A stretch of 64,000 nt of DNA from Morinoia aosen (taxonomy: Eukaryota > Arthropoda > Malacostraca > Amphipoda > Talitridae). The notes beneath the pieces were generated by a model that saw nothing but the letters and a program-made list of their open reading frames with translations, did no database searches and was not told the DNA's origin. Both the position numbers and the translations under genes were made by a program. This document shows, piece by piece, positions 14,236 through 25,644 of the stretch (positions within the stretch are counted from its first letter, which is position 1; each line of letters begins with the position of its first letter). The stretch is from contig CM059564.1 in NCBI GenBank assembly GCA_030386875.1, positions 70,885,436 through 70,949,435 on the forward strand, read 5' to 3'.

Positions 14236-14400
14236 ATCGAAATTGCCTTCTTTGAATTTCAAACAGATATTTGAATATGAATTTTGAATTTGACAGACAT
14301 TGTTTATGTTTTTCACGACTGTTGTTGGATCGCTACCTTTGTGGAATTCATACAACTTGCAATGACGCATACAATTCACTATGAAACTTTTCTCTTCCAT
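14236..14400 (-). pseudogene. Mariner transposase N-terminal fragment, right arm
   Basis: Starting at the ATG near 14400 on the minus strand, the frame gives CMRHCKLYEFHKGSDPTTVV and then LKFKEGNFD, the same N-terminal DNA-binding region as the left arm. It stops at the junction near 14236, where the open frame continues into the antisense of the left copy; those further residues are meaningless. The open frame of 129 codons here is therefore a chimera of sense and antisense mariner sequence. Confidence 0.75.
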
Positions 14401-14549
14401 GGGCTATAGATGTGTTTAAAATATCTAGTGGAGAGGATTCAATTAAATATGAAGTTTAACTGATTTGACGTTGAGAACAGCTGTTTGAACTTATTCCTGT
14501 GTTTTAGTTCGGTTAAAGAAAAGAAGAAACACCTACCCGGCACCCCTAA

Positions 14550-17037
14550 TATACTTCCATAGATGATCTTTGAATGAGTTTTTGCGAAAGTACAAATGGC
14601 CTTGTAAACAAAAATCATATTTATACTGCGGGTTTTCAGTTCAAAGTTTACAATAATTTCACATAGTTTGGCTAAACAGTTTTTATTTAAAAAGATATAT
14701 CTAGGCAAATATAACCGCAGGTGTTAGTGTTACTTGTTCTTGAATGAAATATTAAGAAACTTTCCCAGCCGATGCAGGAATACAATACGATATCAAAAAC
14801 GCAGGCTACAGTTTGACAATTCTGTGATACAATGCAAGTGTGCGGTATTGCGTTTCACACTTCATAGGATACTGGGCCACCGTTTGCATTTTCCTCAATA
14901 AAAAATTCACGTAATTATTTTGACCAACGACGTGGGATTATAATCAGCGTAAAAAATCATGGAGTGGAATTATAATCAGCCAGAGTCAGCGTAAAAATTG
15001 TTCAGCCCAGCTGAATTTTCGGGTAAACTTTCGTCACCACATCCCTCCAAAATCATTCATAGAATTTGGCAATTGGTACTTGGATTCTTGGGAATAACTT
15101 ATACTCCAGAGTACATACGTATCAGAAGCATTACTGGGCGCAATTAATTCGAAAAAAATTATCCCAGAATCCTCATTGCTGCATTTTCTGCATGGGCAAT
15201 TAACGTCACTCAATTTTAAGTGTTCCGTCACCAGATTTGCGAAAAAAAAATTAACCGGAACCCAATTTTGTGAGTCCTGCGCCTCCCCTTCCGAGATCAC
15301 TCACTAGAACCTAAGCTCAAAAACAATGTCGCGTACGGATCCGGTTGGGTAACGCGCGTCAAAAGGATTAGCTGAATTCTTAATGGATACTTCGTGTCCC
15401 TCTCCAATGCTGCCATTTTCACTCCAACGAGTTCTCCCGCATATAAGTTTTATTCTGCACAAAGCCCTGCTCACTTCGATGCGCTTAGACGGCCCAGATA
15501 CAAAATTCTTCCATCAGCACAAAGCTCGGATGAAATTCTGCATCCTGAATAGTTTTTCTGGGATGGAATAAAAAATCCCCTCGATTCACGAAGCTTTGTG
15601 GATATTTAAAAAAAATTAGCGATGGTATTTTTGAGCATCACTCCCTTTTGTTCAAGCCGACGTTCGAGAGATCAGTTGGAAAGCGAAATCAAAGTAAAAG
15701 ACTCTGTAAGTAAAAATCAGGCCGATCTTGAAAACATTCGTTTGACTCGTGCGAAATAAGTAATATGATCACACCTATTATATTTTGGTGATGGAAATTT
15801 GTGACCAGTATAAAATATAATTGAATTGAAATTATATGAGTACATGATTGAACAAAACTGATTAACTACGACTAGGAAAACTCGCTACAGAAATGGATAA
15901 AAGGTAAATTTAGCAGTAATTTTTCACTTATTTGCACAGATATACCATTATTTAAATTTTACTTCAAATAACATAGAATAAAAATGTAAAGCGAAATATT
16001 AGCTCAAAACTTTTAGCGAACTATTCTTAACAACTGGAACATGATTGTGCTCTACTTAAAGGTTGTGAAATAAAGTGAAGTAAGTAGTTATAGTAAGTAA
16101 AGTATGTTCATAAAATTTCGATAATCAACGCAATATTCTCGGTTGACGTTCAACTGAAAGCCAAACCAGATAACTGATGACGTCAGGCTATCAGGAAAAC
16201 GAGTGAGTAGATCCTGTCGAAGCAATTTGTACAGGCAGTAAGAATGACCCTAAAATTTACGGGGTGTCATTTGAACGTATGGCGCACGTGCTTGGCGCAG
16301 CACGGCAGTTTAGCTTCGAATTATCACTATTAAAATTATTTATGACCAAACTTGACCACTTCGATGTTCCTGCTCTGCATTTGGGCAGCTTTGTACAGCG
16401 CGACAAGGAATGCCCAACGACCTACAAGAAACATTAGGGGTTCCTTTACGACCGTTCCTTTTACAACTTCGAGATTGATATTATCCTTTTACACCGATGC
16501 GCAATATCCGACGAGATGCAGTTATATTCCTCACTACATGCAAAGAATATTGAAGGGGAAAATTTCAGCCCTGTGAGACGAAAAAACATTTTTGCTTACA
16601 ATCACTCTAACAACCTGAAAAAAAATATCGGTGGGTGAAGCTATATTGTTTGTACAACATCTGGGGTAAAATTCTGAAACACGTTGCGTATTTGAATACT
16701 TCCCTTAACATTTCTCCCCTTAATAGCATGCTGACAATAATTTCAGCAATTAAGGGCAATTTGAGGAAGGAAACCCTGAGGCTTTCATGCGTAAACTTCG
16801 CCAGAGTCAGACGTCTGACGATGTCTGCAGGCAGACGTAACCTTCTATTCTGCGTATTTATACGCCTGTAAAGTACGTATTAATTATCAAACAGTACATA
16901 TCATTTATCAAAAGTGCATATCAAAAGCATAGCAAAAACCCTCCCATCTTGAGGTGGTTAAGAAAGAAATAGTTCTTCAAAACATGGAAATGAACACGGA
17001 AATGGAAATGAACAGAAGTGAAAGTCGAATCATAGAT
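14550..17037. other. No gene seen
   Basis: AT-rich. Minor local repetition occurs around 14936-15003 (TTATAATCAGC repeated, with a repeated AGCGTAAAAA). Other open frames are short and unrecognised. Confidence 0.4.
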
Positions 17038-17117
17038 ACATTGGAATTAAAATGAATTGTTTCATTTTAATTCCAATGGAATTAAAAATGAATTGTTTCA
17101 TTTTAATTCCAATGGAT
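17038..17117. repeat. Tandem pair of near-perfect hairpins
   Basis: The arm TTGGAATTAAAATGAA pairs perfectly with TTCATTTTAATTCCAA across a 4-base TTGT loop. The structure is repeated immediately downstream, the second copy with one extra A in the first arm, so the block is both a direct tandem duplication and a double palindrome. Confidence 0.85.
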
Positions 17118-17469
17118 ATTTTTTTGATTCACGATTCGGTACAGAATGTTCGCTACAGAAGCAAATGTAGTGTCAGTTACTTTCTTGAAACTTATACTGT
17201 AACAATTCTGTGCATGCTAGCCAAATACAATTTTTTTGGGACATGAGAGAAATATTTAGTTAACACTCTGGTCGTTACAGAACTGAATTATCAACAATAA
17301 CCTAAGAGCTAAAATAATTTAAAGTTCGGTCAGTTTTGGACACCCTGCACACATACTGTATTCCACGTTTTAATTGAATACCAGTTCTGCTTTCCTAAGA
17401 AAATTTTAAATTTAAAACAGCATTCAAGCCAACCGTATGCAATTACTCATTATAAGATGATAAGAAATT

Positions 17470-17535
17470 AAGGAGAAAGAATAAGGTAGGAGGAACAAAT
17501 AATTACTTGTTCCTCCCACTATTTTCTTTACCTTT
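17470..17535. repeat. Imperfect hairpin with about 28-bp arms
   Basis: The left arm (17470-17498) ends GGAGGAACAA and the right arm (17507-17535) begins TTGTTCCTCC, separated by 8 bases. The outer parts pair with a few mismatches (AAAGAATAAGG against CTATTTTCTTT). It could be a small inverted-repeat element or a hairpin RNA; the sequence alone does not decide. Confidence 0.55.
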
Positions 17536-20500
17536 CAAATATACCTCTAGAAGAGTATTTTTGTACGTTTTGGGTGAATGCTGTTTTCAATTTAATTATT
17601 TTCAGGGAACTTTTTTTAATAATGATTATCGATTATAATCGATCTTGAGCTATTTTCTCAGTGGATCTTAGATCTTGAATACTAGCCATGCGAGCGCCCC
17701 TGGTGGCGCTCTGTGAGCCAAGGCAACGAGATTATGTGAGAGCGTTATTCCGCTTCCGTGCTATTTACAAATTCAGGAAATTACTCGTCTGCTTCGAATT
17801 ATGGCTTTATTTTATGGCAAATTATGTGTTTCTCTGTAGTAGTTTTCAGTCAATTAAAATTTTTCCTGCTTTTATGATTTAGTCTGTGATGGAAATCCTT
17901 GAAATAATAGTTGAAAGTAAAAGTCTGACTTACAGTGAGTATTATTCAAATAATATGGGAAAGTATCTATTTTTCTTTCATAAGTTATGAAAAACTTGGT
18001 AATATCGTAGTAAGTAAATGTTTTCTACTCAAACAAAGACCTGGTCAACTATAATGTCAGTGGACATTAATTATTACCAATTTCTAATATTCTTTTGCTG
18101 GTGTACTATTTAGCACTAAATTCGACATAATACCAGTAATAACTGAATTTGATTTCTATGCTTGTAAATTGATTATGCCGTTTGACTATGCCTCGCACGT
18201 CATCTAGCTTTGGTCATAAATGAGCACTATGTCAGTCAGGAGTCTCGTAGTCGAACTTCTAGGTTCCGTCTACTCATACCACATTTATATTTCATAACCA
18301 CAGAAACAGGAGAATTTCAGTGTTAGACTTAACGACCACAATGACATACGAAAGGAAAAAACATCTGAATCAATATTCCACCGGTTGCATACGCGGAGCG
18401 CAGCGTAAACTCTACATTTCAATTCCCTCGCGCCTGCCCCAGATTGAGGCCGGAAGATTGTGAGAGATGAAGCAGGTGACGGTATGGATTCAAAAGTTCA
18501 CCTGTGAGCTTTCTTTAACCTCGATTGCAAATACTCAATTTACATTCACAATAACGGGGTGTCAATGATGGTAAATACGGCTTTTGTTGTTGCTCAACAT
18601 ATTCGCACTTGAGGTCTGCGTACTATGCAAGAAAAAATTGAAAAATAATTTATTTTCAATAAAGATGATGAAAAACGTCATTGGTTGTAGAATTATTTAA
18701 GCATGAAGATCTTCAGTTGATTAACAAATGTATATCGTTACGCTCGTAACAATTTTCGAAACAAATGATTGGAAGCCAAACATGAAAAAATGCACCCCTA
18801 TATTACGTTAATTAACTAAGTTCGATAATTCATGTAAATACATGAAGTAAAAAACAAAAACAGAACATAATACTACTGATGCATTGATGAACAACTCTCT
18901 TGTTAGTGCGCACTTGCGTTGAAATACGAGCTTAGAAGCTAGCGATGTCAGGGATTAGTATGTTGGACATGAAATGGATGGATTTAAGCAACTCTGCATC
19001 TAACGCTAAGAGTTTGGAACTCTCATTTCGGTCTTACGTATCAACAAGCATGCGAAATAACTAGCTTGAAAAAAATATATTTTACCCCAAAACAAATTCA
19101 TGACATTTCTTAAGCGAATAATTCTGACAGAAAGAGTTTACAGGAGTCAGAAACATGAAGTTAATAGCTACATAATGCTAACTAAAACATTTTGCATCAC
19201 AGTAGGAGCCATTCGTACTTATGTAAATAATGCAGTCATAATATTCTCACGAGCGTCATAAACGAGGAATTGAACCGAAAGAATCTTCTTTCATAAAGCA
19301 ACTCTCCGGAGGGTACGTCAATTAAGCACATCAATCATTGCTCTGTATTCATATATAAACTTAGTAATTAATGTATTCTAGAACCGATAAATGATAGCAC
19401 TGCTTAGGGCAGTGTAATACGAATATCTAAATCTTCAACTCACGTTCCGCATTGAATGTTTTCCAAGCTGTGCCTGATTTATTTTGATGTTATCAGCTTC
19501 ATTTTAAATGCTCTAGCTGATAAAACCTTAAAATGAAGATAAATTTATAATATCATGTATAATAAAACTTTTTCTTTCGAGAGTGTTAATCAGTGGCGAA
19601 GAGTTGTAAAACAAATCATGCCATAGGGTTGCAGAAACTAAAGTTCACCAGTATTTATATACCCTGCAAGAGGTGTTAAGTATTGATATTTTTAAAAGTA
19701 TGGTATGTTAAATTTGTTCAAAAGAAAATTTGAAAAAACACTAGATGGAGCTTTCATGTCCATAGCAACTGCTACAATCTGTTAAAAAATCCTTTTCTTA
19801 CTTGCATTGGATATAGATTAACCCCATTTCAAAGTGATTCTGAAGCTCCTATTTCAAGATACGCCCAGATTACCGACAAAATTTTTCTAACTAACATCTA
19901 CCTTGATTCCTATATCATTTCTAGTTATGCATGGTGTATCATTTTCACCTCCATATGTCATGTTGAATATCTTAACATGATAAATCCTGTGCCCAATTCC
20001 AGTTCATGCTCATTACAAACTGTAGCAGCCTATCGCTCGTTATCATGTTGTAAACACAGTGACGCTGAATGTGCTTAACGCCCTTATTGATGGGATCAAA
20101 ACGTTGCTGCTAGCGTTCCCGGCAATGAAATACTGAATATCTACACTGTGCCAGGATCCATCGATCGCAGTCCAGATGGAGGCTTGGTCGCTTCCATGTT
20201 CAAACTAATTTCATGCAAAAAATTAAGCGCCCCCCAACTGTATACTTGCATTGGCTAAAATAAAGGAACTTTAGCTTAGTTTCATGATTTTAGTGCTCTG
20301 GCTTCAAATACCGAACGTAAGCATTATGATTCTTTCAACAAAAAGAAAATTGTTCAGCCAGAATGATCCTTTAATCCAAGGTGGGTGCATTGATTGAAAA
20401 ACTTTAGTTAAAACTAGCAACAATGCCCCAAAGCGTGTTTTTTCCAGTGAAGCATGTGTTTACAAATACATTCACCCGAAATTTACTTTGAATTGCAACA

Positions 20501-23500
20501 TTATTTTTCGCCGTCAGAAAAATAATTTGGCAAAAAAACTCATAGTTGTCGTAAGTGCCCTGTGAGACATGAAATAATCCGGAAGGAGTCTCAATTGATT
20601 GGAGCAATTCTAGTTTAAGCGAAAATATATTACTTCATGCATTTATTATCATAAACATATCATGTTTTGAGAAGCACGCTGTTTTGCGTAGATGTACGAT
20701 AGCATAATGAAAATATTGTATGGCAACCCCCACAGGCGGGCTCGATGATTACATTCAATCCATTATTACAGCGACATAGACTTCTACTGCAAAATTTTCC
20801 CCGACCTCCTCAAAATATTGAATGAACGTTCGCCATTATAGAATACTAGAACACGATTCACAAACTCCAAAAACTGTGCATATATGAGTCACAATAATTT
20901 AGGATTATTTAAAATTGCATACATAATTTTCTGTAGGTTCACAAAAACATCACGCATGAGCAAAATTTTCCATTCAAGGTCACTCTACGGTCAGTAAAGG
21001 TAACTGAACCTAACAACGGCGACCATGAAATATCACCAAGCTTGCAAGTGCCGCCAACTCGTGAGCTTCGGATGAAGATGATCAAGCAGGCATACTTTGT
21101 AAGAATATCTGTGATGCTCCCTTCTAGATTTAAATACTAATTACCTAACTAACCTTGAAGTTTTGAAATATTCATCCTTTCACATCAGTGAAAGCTACGT
21201 GTAGTTTGCTGGCTGCAAAGAAAAAAATACATAGAAAAAACTATGTCTAGAAAAAATACCAAATGAATCAATCTTAGGAGAAAAATTTGAGACTACGTGA
21301 AGATTTTTTAGTAATACGGCTTATGAAACAAGCGCGCCAATTTAAACTGTAATGTTTGTTTTAGATATGTTTCTGACTTCAGCAAATAGATTTTTCCAGC
21401 ACTCTGAAAAAAACGCGCCCGAGAAAGATCTTGCGCGCTGTACAGACATTCTGTTCTTCTGCCCTATTGATCCAGTACACATTGACTAATCTAGTTATAT
21501 TCATTCACAATTACTGAAGTTTTGATTTCACGAGAGTTGTCTAAAGCATGCAATTATTAGATTACATCTGTTCTGATTGTCGGCTGGATATTCCCGCGCG
21601 GCATTCGGTACAAGGTCGTGCACAACCGCTGTCTTAGATACGTGTTGCAACATGACCTTCACGGACTATGAATCGAAATTCATCTTGTTTGGCTTAGCAA
21701 AGCACAGTTGGATGGGTAAACTGGACACAGCGTGCAAGACTGCAGCTCAGAGACTCATAAGCAGTCTAAATGAAAACGTTCGAGGTTTCATTCTGAGTAA
21801 ACTTGTAAATTCTTTTGAAACTAATATTTTTGATTATTGAGTATCAAATTTCATAGAATTAATAGTTGATTACAGGTTGAACTGTGTAAATTGATTTTAA
21901 ACTGTTCGTGAGAGAATAAAGGCCAATTTTTTCCATTAAAATAAGCAAAATAAATTTGGGGATCCATCCCGCAAAGATAGCACTGACATTTTTACATTTA
22001 AGTTAACCGAGTATGGTCGAAACCGAGTAAAATTCATTAAGATATTAGAAGCAGTTGCACCTAGCAACAATTTTTCACCAGGTAATTGATACGGGGTTTT
22101 GGGTGTGGCCCTCATTGAATTCAGGCTTTAATGAGTAGAACGTCATGTAGTCCACGGTGTTTAATCGTCGCGTTTAAGTATCGAGATAAAGGCTTCATTC
22201 ATACAGTGTTTGCGACTAAAAAATATACTTTAAAACTAGAATGAAAATTATGACCTGTGACGAGTCAATCACTGAGCTGTTGGAAAATATTTTCATATAA
22301 TTTTTTAGACCCACCGCACCGGCATATTACCCCCTATTATTGCATTCCGCTAACGTTGGCAAAACTTGGATGTTTTTCCAAGCACCAGGAGCATTTCCCC
22401 CCAAACTTCAGGTAAGAACGAGTTACTTAGATTATAGGGAGAATAAAATCCAGCTACGGTGCGCTGGTGGTCTAAATAGTTCCTGCGGTCCACACGGCCA
22501 TATGGAGGCAGGGTGGGGCCTGGCGCACACGCCGCTGCTGCGTGGGGAGAGTGGCTGCCACCGCAGTGAAATACGGGTCTTACAAAATATGGGTTTTTAA
22601 TTGTGATGCTTACACGGACTAAGATTTAGTGATTTGCTTCAAATTAAGCGGTTTAAGTAACTTCTACTCCATGTACATTGAATTTTTTTTTTAACTTTGG
22701 TTTCGTTCAAAAGATTAGTATTGTTTTTGCAATAATCATAGTTTCACCGTCCTCACTCCACGAAGTAAAACTAATGCCGTTATTTAACATCTGAAAATTG
22801 CTAAAAATGAATTTTATACACGAATGGTAGACACGAAAATCAATACCAAATTTTATTTGCCAAACACTTGGTTTTCCGCGGCGTTGCGAACCTGTGCCCG
22901 CACAGCCCGGCAACAGCGTGACTGGTCAGGTCAGAACAAATTTACTCTCCTGTCACATCTCAGCACTGCCTAAGTTTATCGCACGTAAACAAGCACAAGG
23001 AAGGCAAGGCATTAATGTTTCTCACCTCTAGAGCGTATTAGGAAATAACTCTAGGTACACCAGGGTGCGAGTTTTCATTCGCTCACGCGCTATGTGCACA
23101 GTTTGTTGTTTTTTATTCCGTGCTGAGTTTTTATCGTTAAATATCATCAATTATCCAGATTCTTCATCTAAAAACACCAGACAAAATACATAAATCTGCA
23201 GAAACAAAGAGTTTGAGCGTCCTCGTTGTAAACGAAGCGAAATTTTGTCCATAAGCAAGACAAAAGAGCATCGTAGCTCAACGCAAGTGAGAGAAAGAGA
23301 AAGATTGGCAGTGCCGAGGCCAAAATCAATACAGACTCACACGCTGCAGCCAGGCTGACTGGCCCTGGCACACTGGAGCGGCCTATCGGATGCTGATGCT
23401 TATATAGAGATCTCGCCGTGAGAGCAGCCCACTGAGATCGTCGGATGGATCTCTAAATGCATTTCGCTTATTTTGGCTGCGCAAATTCTGCCTTTCCCAT

Positions 23501-24686
23501 GTGCAATTCTGTCTCTTCGTGTGCACCGAGGCTGAAGCAGAAGCTTTCAAGCGTGCTCAACACCCGGTGCGTTACTTGTTATAATATATTTCGATAAACA
23601 TGTTACAGATGACCTGGTATTACCATGGCCAAAAACTCCACGGAAAACAAAACATGGATTTAACTAACTTTTCCATCCAAGAAAATGATCTTGGTTTTCT
23701 AGCTAAAAATATTATCTCGACTCTAACAAAAGAAGGGAATTATATGGAGCCTCAAAATTTGATAGCTTACACTAGTTAATTTTTAACCCATGCTGTTTCA
23801 ACAGCTGTGTGACAAATGAAGTAAACCGACACACGTATAGAAAAATATGCATCACCAACGAGCATAATTTCCGATGTTTACTTCAAAACATTCACATTAG
23901 CAACTAAATATACAAATTGCATTATATCAGTAATACGTACAGGCAGGCAAAATGAGATGGATGCGGAACAATGTTTCACAATGTTCATGCCTAACTAACT
24001 TTTTTCTTCGAAAAAGTGACTTTCGTTCTTTTTTTTCTTTCTAAATAATACGTTTCAATTGAGAAACGAAAAAGTTTTAACAAATTTAGTTCTGAATTTT
24101 CCAATATTATTAATTATCAAGTTCATACGTTAAATTGACTAAAAGTTTGAAGAGTTTAATATTCTGGTTAGTTCTCTTTATCGGAATAAAATGTTTATTG
24201 CACTGTTTTTAACTCAACTAGCAAATTGCTATCAATAGGAATATAATCACTCATAACCTGGTATTTTTGAATGCTATATTATTCCACAGAAAAATGTAGA
24301 AAAAAATTCTTCTGAATGGAAATAAATACAGTGCTGCCATTTATGTGCTCAAAAATGTCAAAGGGTTTAGTCAACATTGGAATAAACTAATGACAAACCT
24401 CCATAAAATTCATTATCGCCTAGATAGAAATAACCTATCCAGTTCTTTCAGTGGCAGTAAATGGCTCGAAGTTCCTTGAACGTTAAGCCTGAAACATTTG
24501 CTGCAAACAAGTCTAAACTCCCAATATTAGAAATTTATAAAAACGACAGCTTCATTTGGCTCCTGGTTAGAGCTGCTGTAAATATCGATATAAAAACTTA
24601 TTGTGATTCAGTGATATTATTCAAGTAAAATTAACTATGATTCAACATTGTCATTGAGCTAGGGACAATGTCTAATATCCTTTGAT
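17536..24686. other. No gene supported over about 7 kb
   Basis: AT-rich with scattered short frames. A GC-rich island at about 22460-22565 and a donor-like CTTCAG/GTAAGA at about 22411 are the only exon-like signals. A TATA-like motif (CTTATATAGA) occurs near 23398 in a locally GC-richer patch, with no convincing initiator or gene downstream. Confidence 0.4.
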
Positions 24687-24740
24687 CCTATCATACCTTC
24701 GTCCTTTATCCTTTGATAAAGCTAACGAAGGTATGATAGG
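24687..24740. repeat. Perfect 16-bp-arm hairpin with an inner stem
   Basis: CCTATCATACCTTCGT (24687-24702) is the exact reverse complement of ACGAAGGTATGATAGG (24725-24740). The intervening 22 bases contain a further 7-bp stem (CTTTATC / GATAAAG), so the region can fold into a stepped hairpin of about 54 nt. Confidence 0.85.
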
Positions 24741-24818
24741 TACCTCTGCACCAGCACCACACCACCTCCCAATTATTATTGGAAACTCATTTAGTGATGG
24801 CACTGCATGAGATTCTGA

Positions 24819-24953
24819 GGGCTCTCTGGCATTTCCGAAGCTCTGGATGGGCTACGCTCGGATGACCTGAGAGATCTCCACGACAGGAACATTAGTTCTG
24901 TCACACTTGGAGATCTCACTTCATTAACGCTAACTCAGGCGCTGAGGTCATGA
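24819..24953 (+). pseudogene. Leucine-rich-repeat coding fragment, decayed
   Basis: The open frame of 44 codons contains ISEALDGLRSDDLRDLHDRN followed by ISSVTLGDLTSL, matching the LRR consensus of leucines at LxxLxxLxLxxNxI and a following GxLxxLxxL segment. It is bounded by stops (24816 and 24951), with coding-like sequence in another frame just upstream. It is locally GC-richer than its flanks. This looks like one to two repeats of an extracellular-type LRR protein exon, either a real small exon with poor borders or, more likely, a pseudogene fragment. The parent gene is not identifiable. Confidence 0.4.
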
Positions 24954-25644
24954 GTGCCGCTGGAATATACACGAGATTATGGTCGCTGTGTGCGACGTGC
25001 TGGAATCTTCCACAAGAACTCAGCTCACTTCGATCAGATGGGAAATACAGTTCACACGAAATAGAAGCGAAAATTTATGCATTTTAATCTAGAACAAAAG
25101 AAAGTATTGCTACGTGGATTGTTTTTTCTAACTCGTGAAACGCATTAACGTATGGTTATTTTAGGTAAATATCATATTCATATTTGTTTAAAAATAGCGC
25201 TAAAAGAATTCGAATGGAATTTTTACATCTGTAACTGCAAATTGAATAGCTTTGCGATCCAATACGAGTGTTGGAAATATTATCATACTTATTATCGTAG
25301 GTTACATAATTGGTCTTGATAACTAAGCTTCTAATGAAGACTGCGGAAATAAATCAAAAATAAGAAAAAAATTATTCAAATATTTATGTGATGTCTCAGC
25401 ACTGAGATCAATGAAGGGCAGACCAAAGCATGAATTAAAGGACGCTAAATCATGAACAGTCTGCGTGTAAAGTTGTTTAGATGTTGCATCAGAATTCGGT
25501 TCTCATTAGAATTTCAATCAGAATTTTACCGCATCAGAATTCTTCTCTTAATACGAGTCACTTTTACTCCCCTGAGTCCAAATACTAATAATACAGTAAA
25601 AGGAATTTTTGATCTAAAATAGCCTCCTCCCTAAGATGCATATA
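24954..25644. other. No gene seen
   Basis: AT-rich sequence between the LRR fragment and the mariner-like element. Confidence 0.4.

Larger units (their letters stand above)
13691..14549. mobile_element. Palindromic (foldback) mariner derivative, two 5' halves in inverted orientation, TA-flanked
   Basis: The left end reads TTAGGAGCACC and the right end, on the other strand, TTAGGGGTGCC; each is followed by matching sequence through an untranslated leader (both contain AATAAGTTCAAACAGCTGTT) into the same mariner transposase N-terminus. TA flanks both ends (13689-13690 and 14550-14551), the usual Tc1/mariner target duplication. The left arm reads plus and the right arm minus, so both outer ends are mariner 5' ends. 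The arms are clearly diverged by eye. The left copy runs further inward, to about 14230, than the right copy, which stops near 14236. The element has no 3' mariner end and no complete transposase. Confidence 0.75.

Noticed and set aside
16255-17355. GGGGTGTCATTTG at 16261 and GGACACCCTGCA at 17338 as ends of a mariner-like element
   Set aside because: The end similarity stops after about 10 bp and no transposase blocks lie between them.
23395-23450. TATA-like CTTATATAGA as a core promoter
   Set aside because: No initiator at the right distance and no gene downstream; AT-rich DNA yields such words often.
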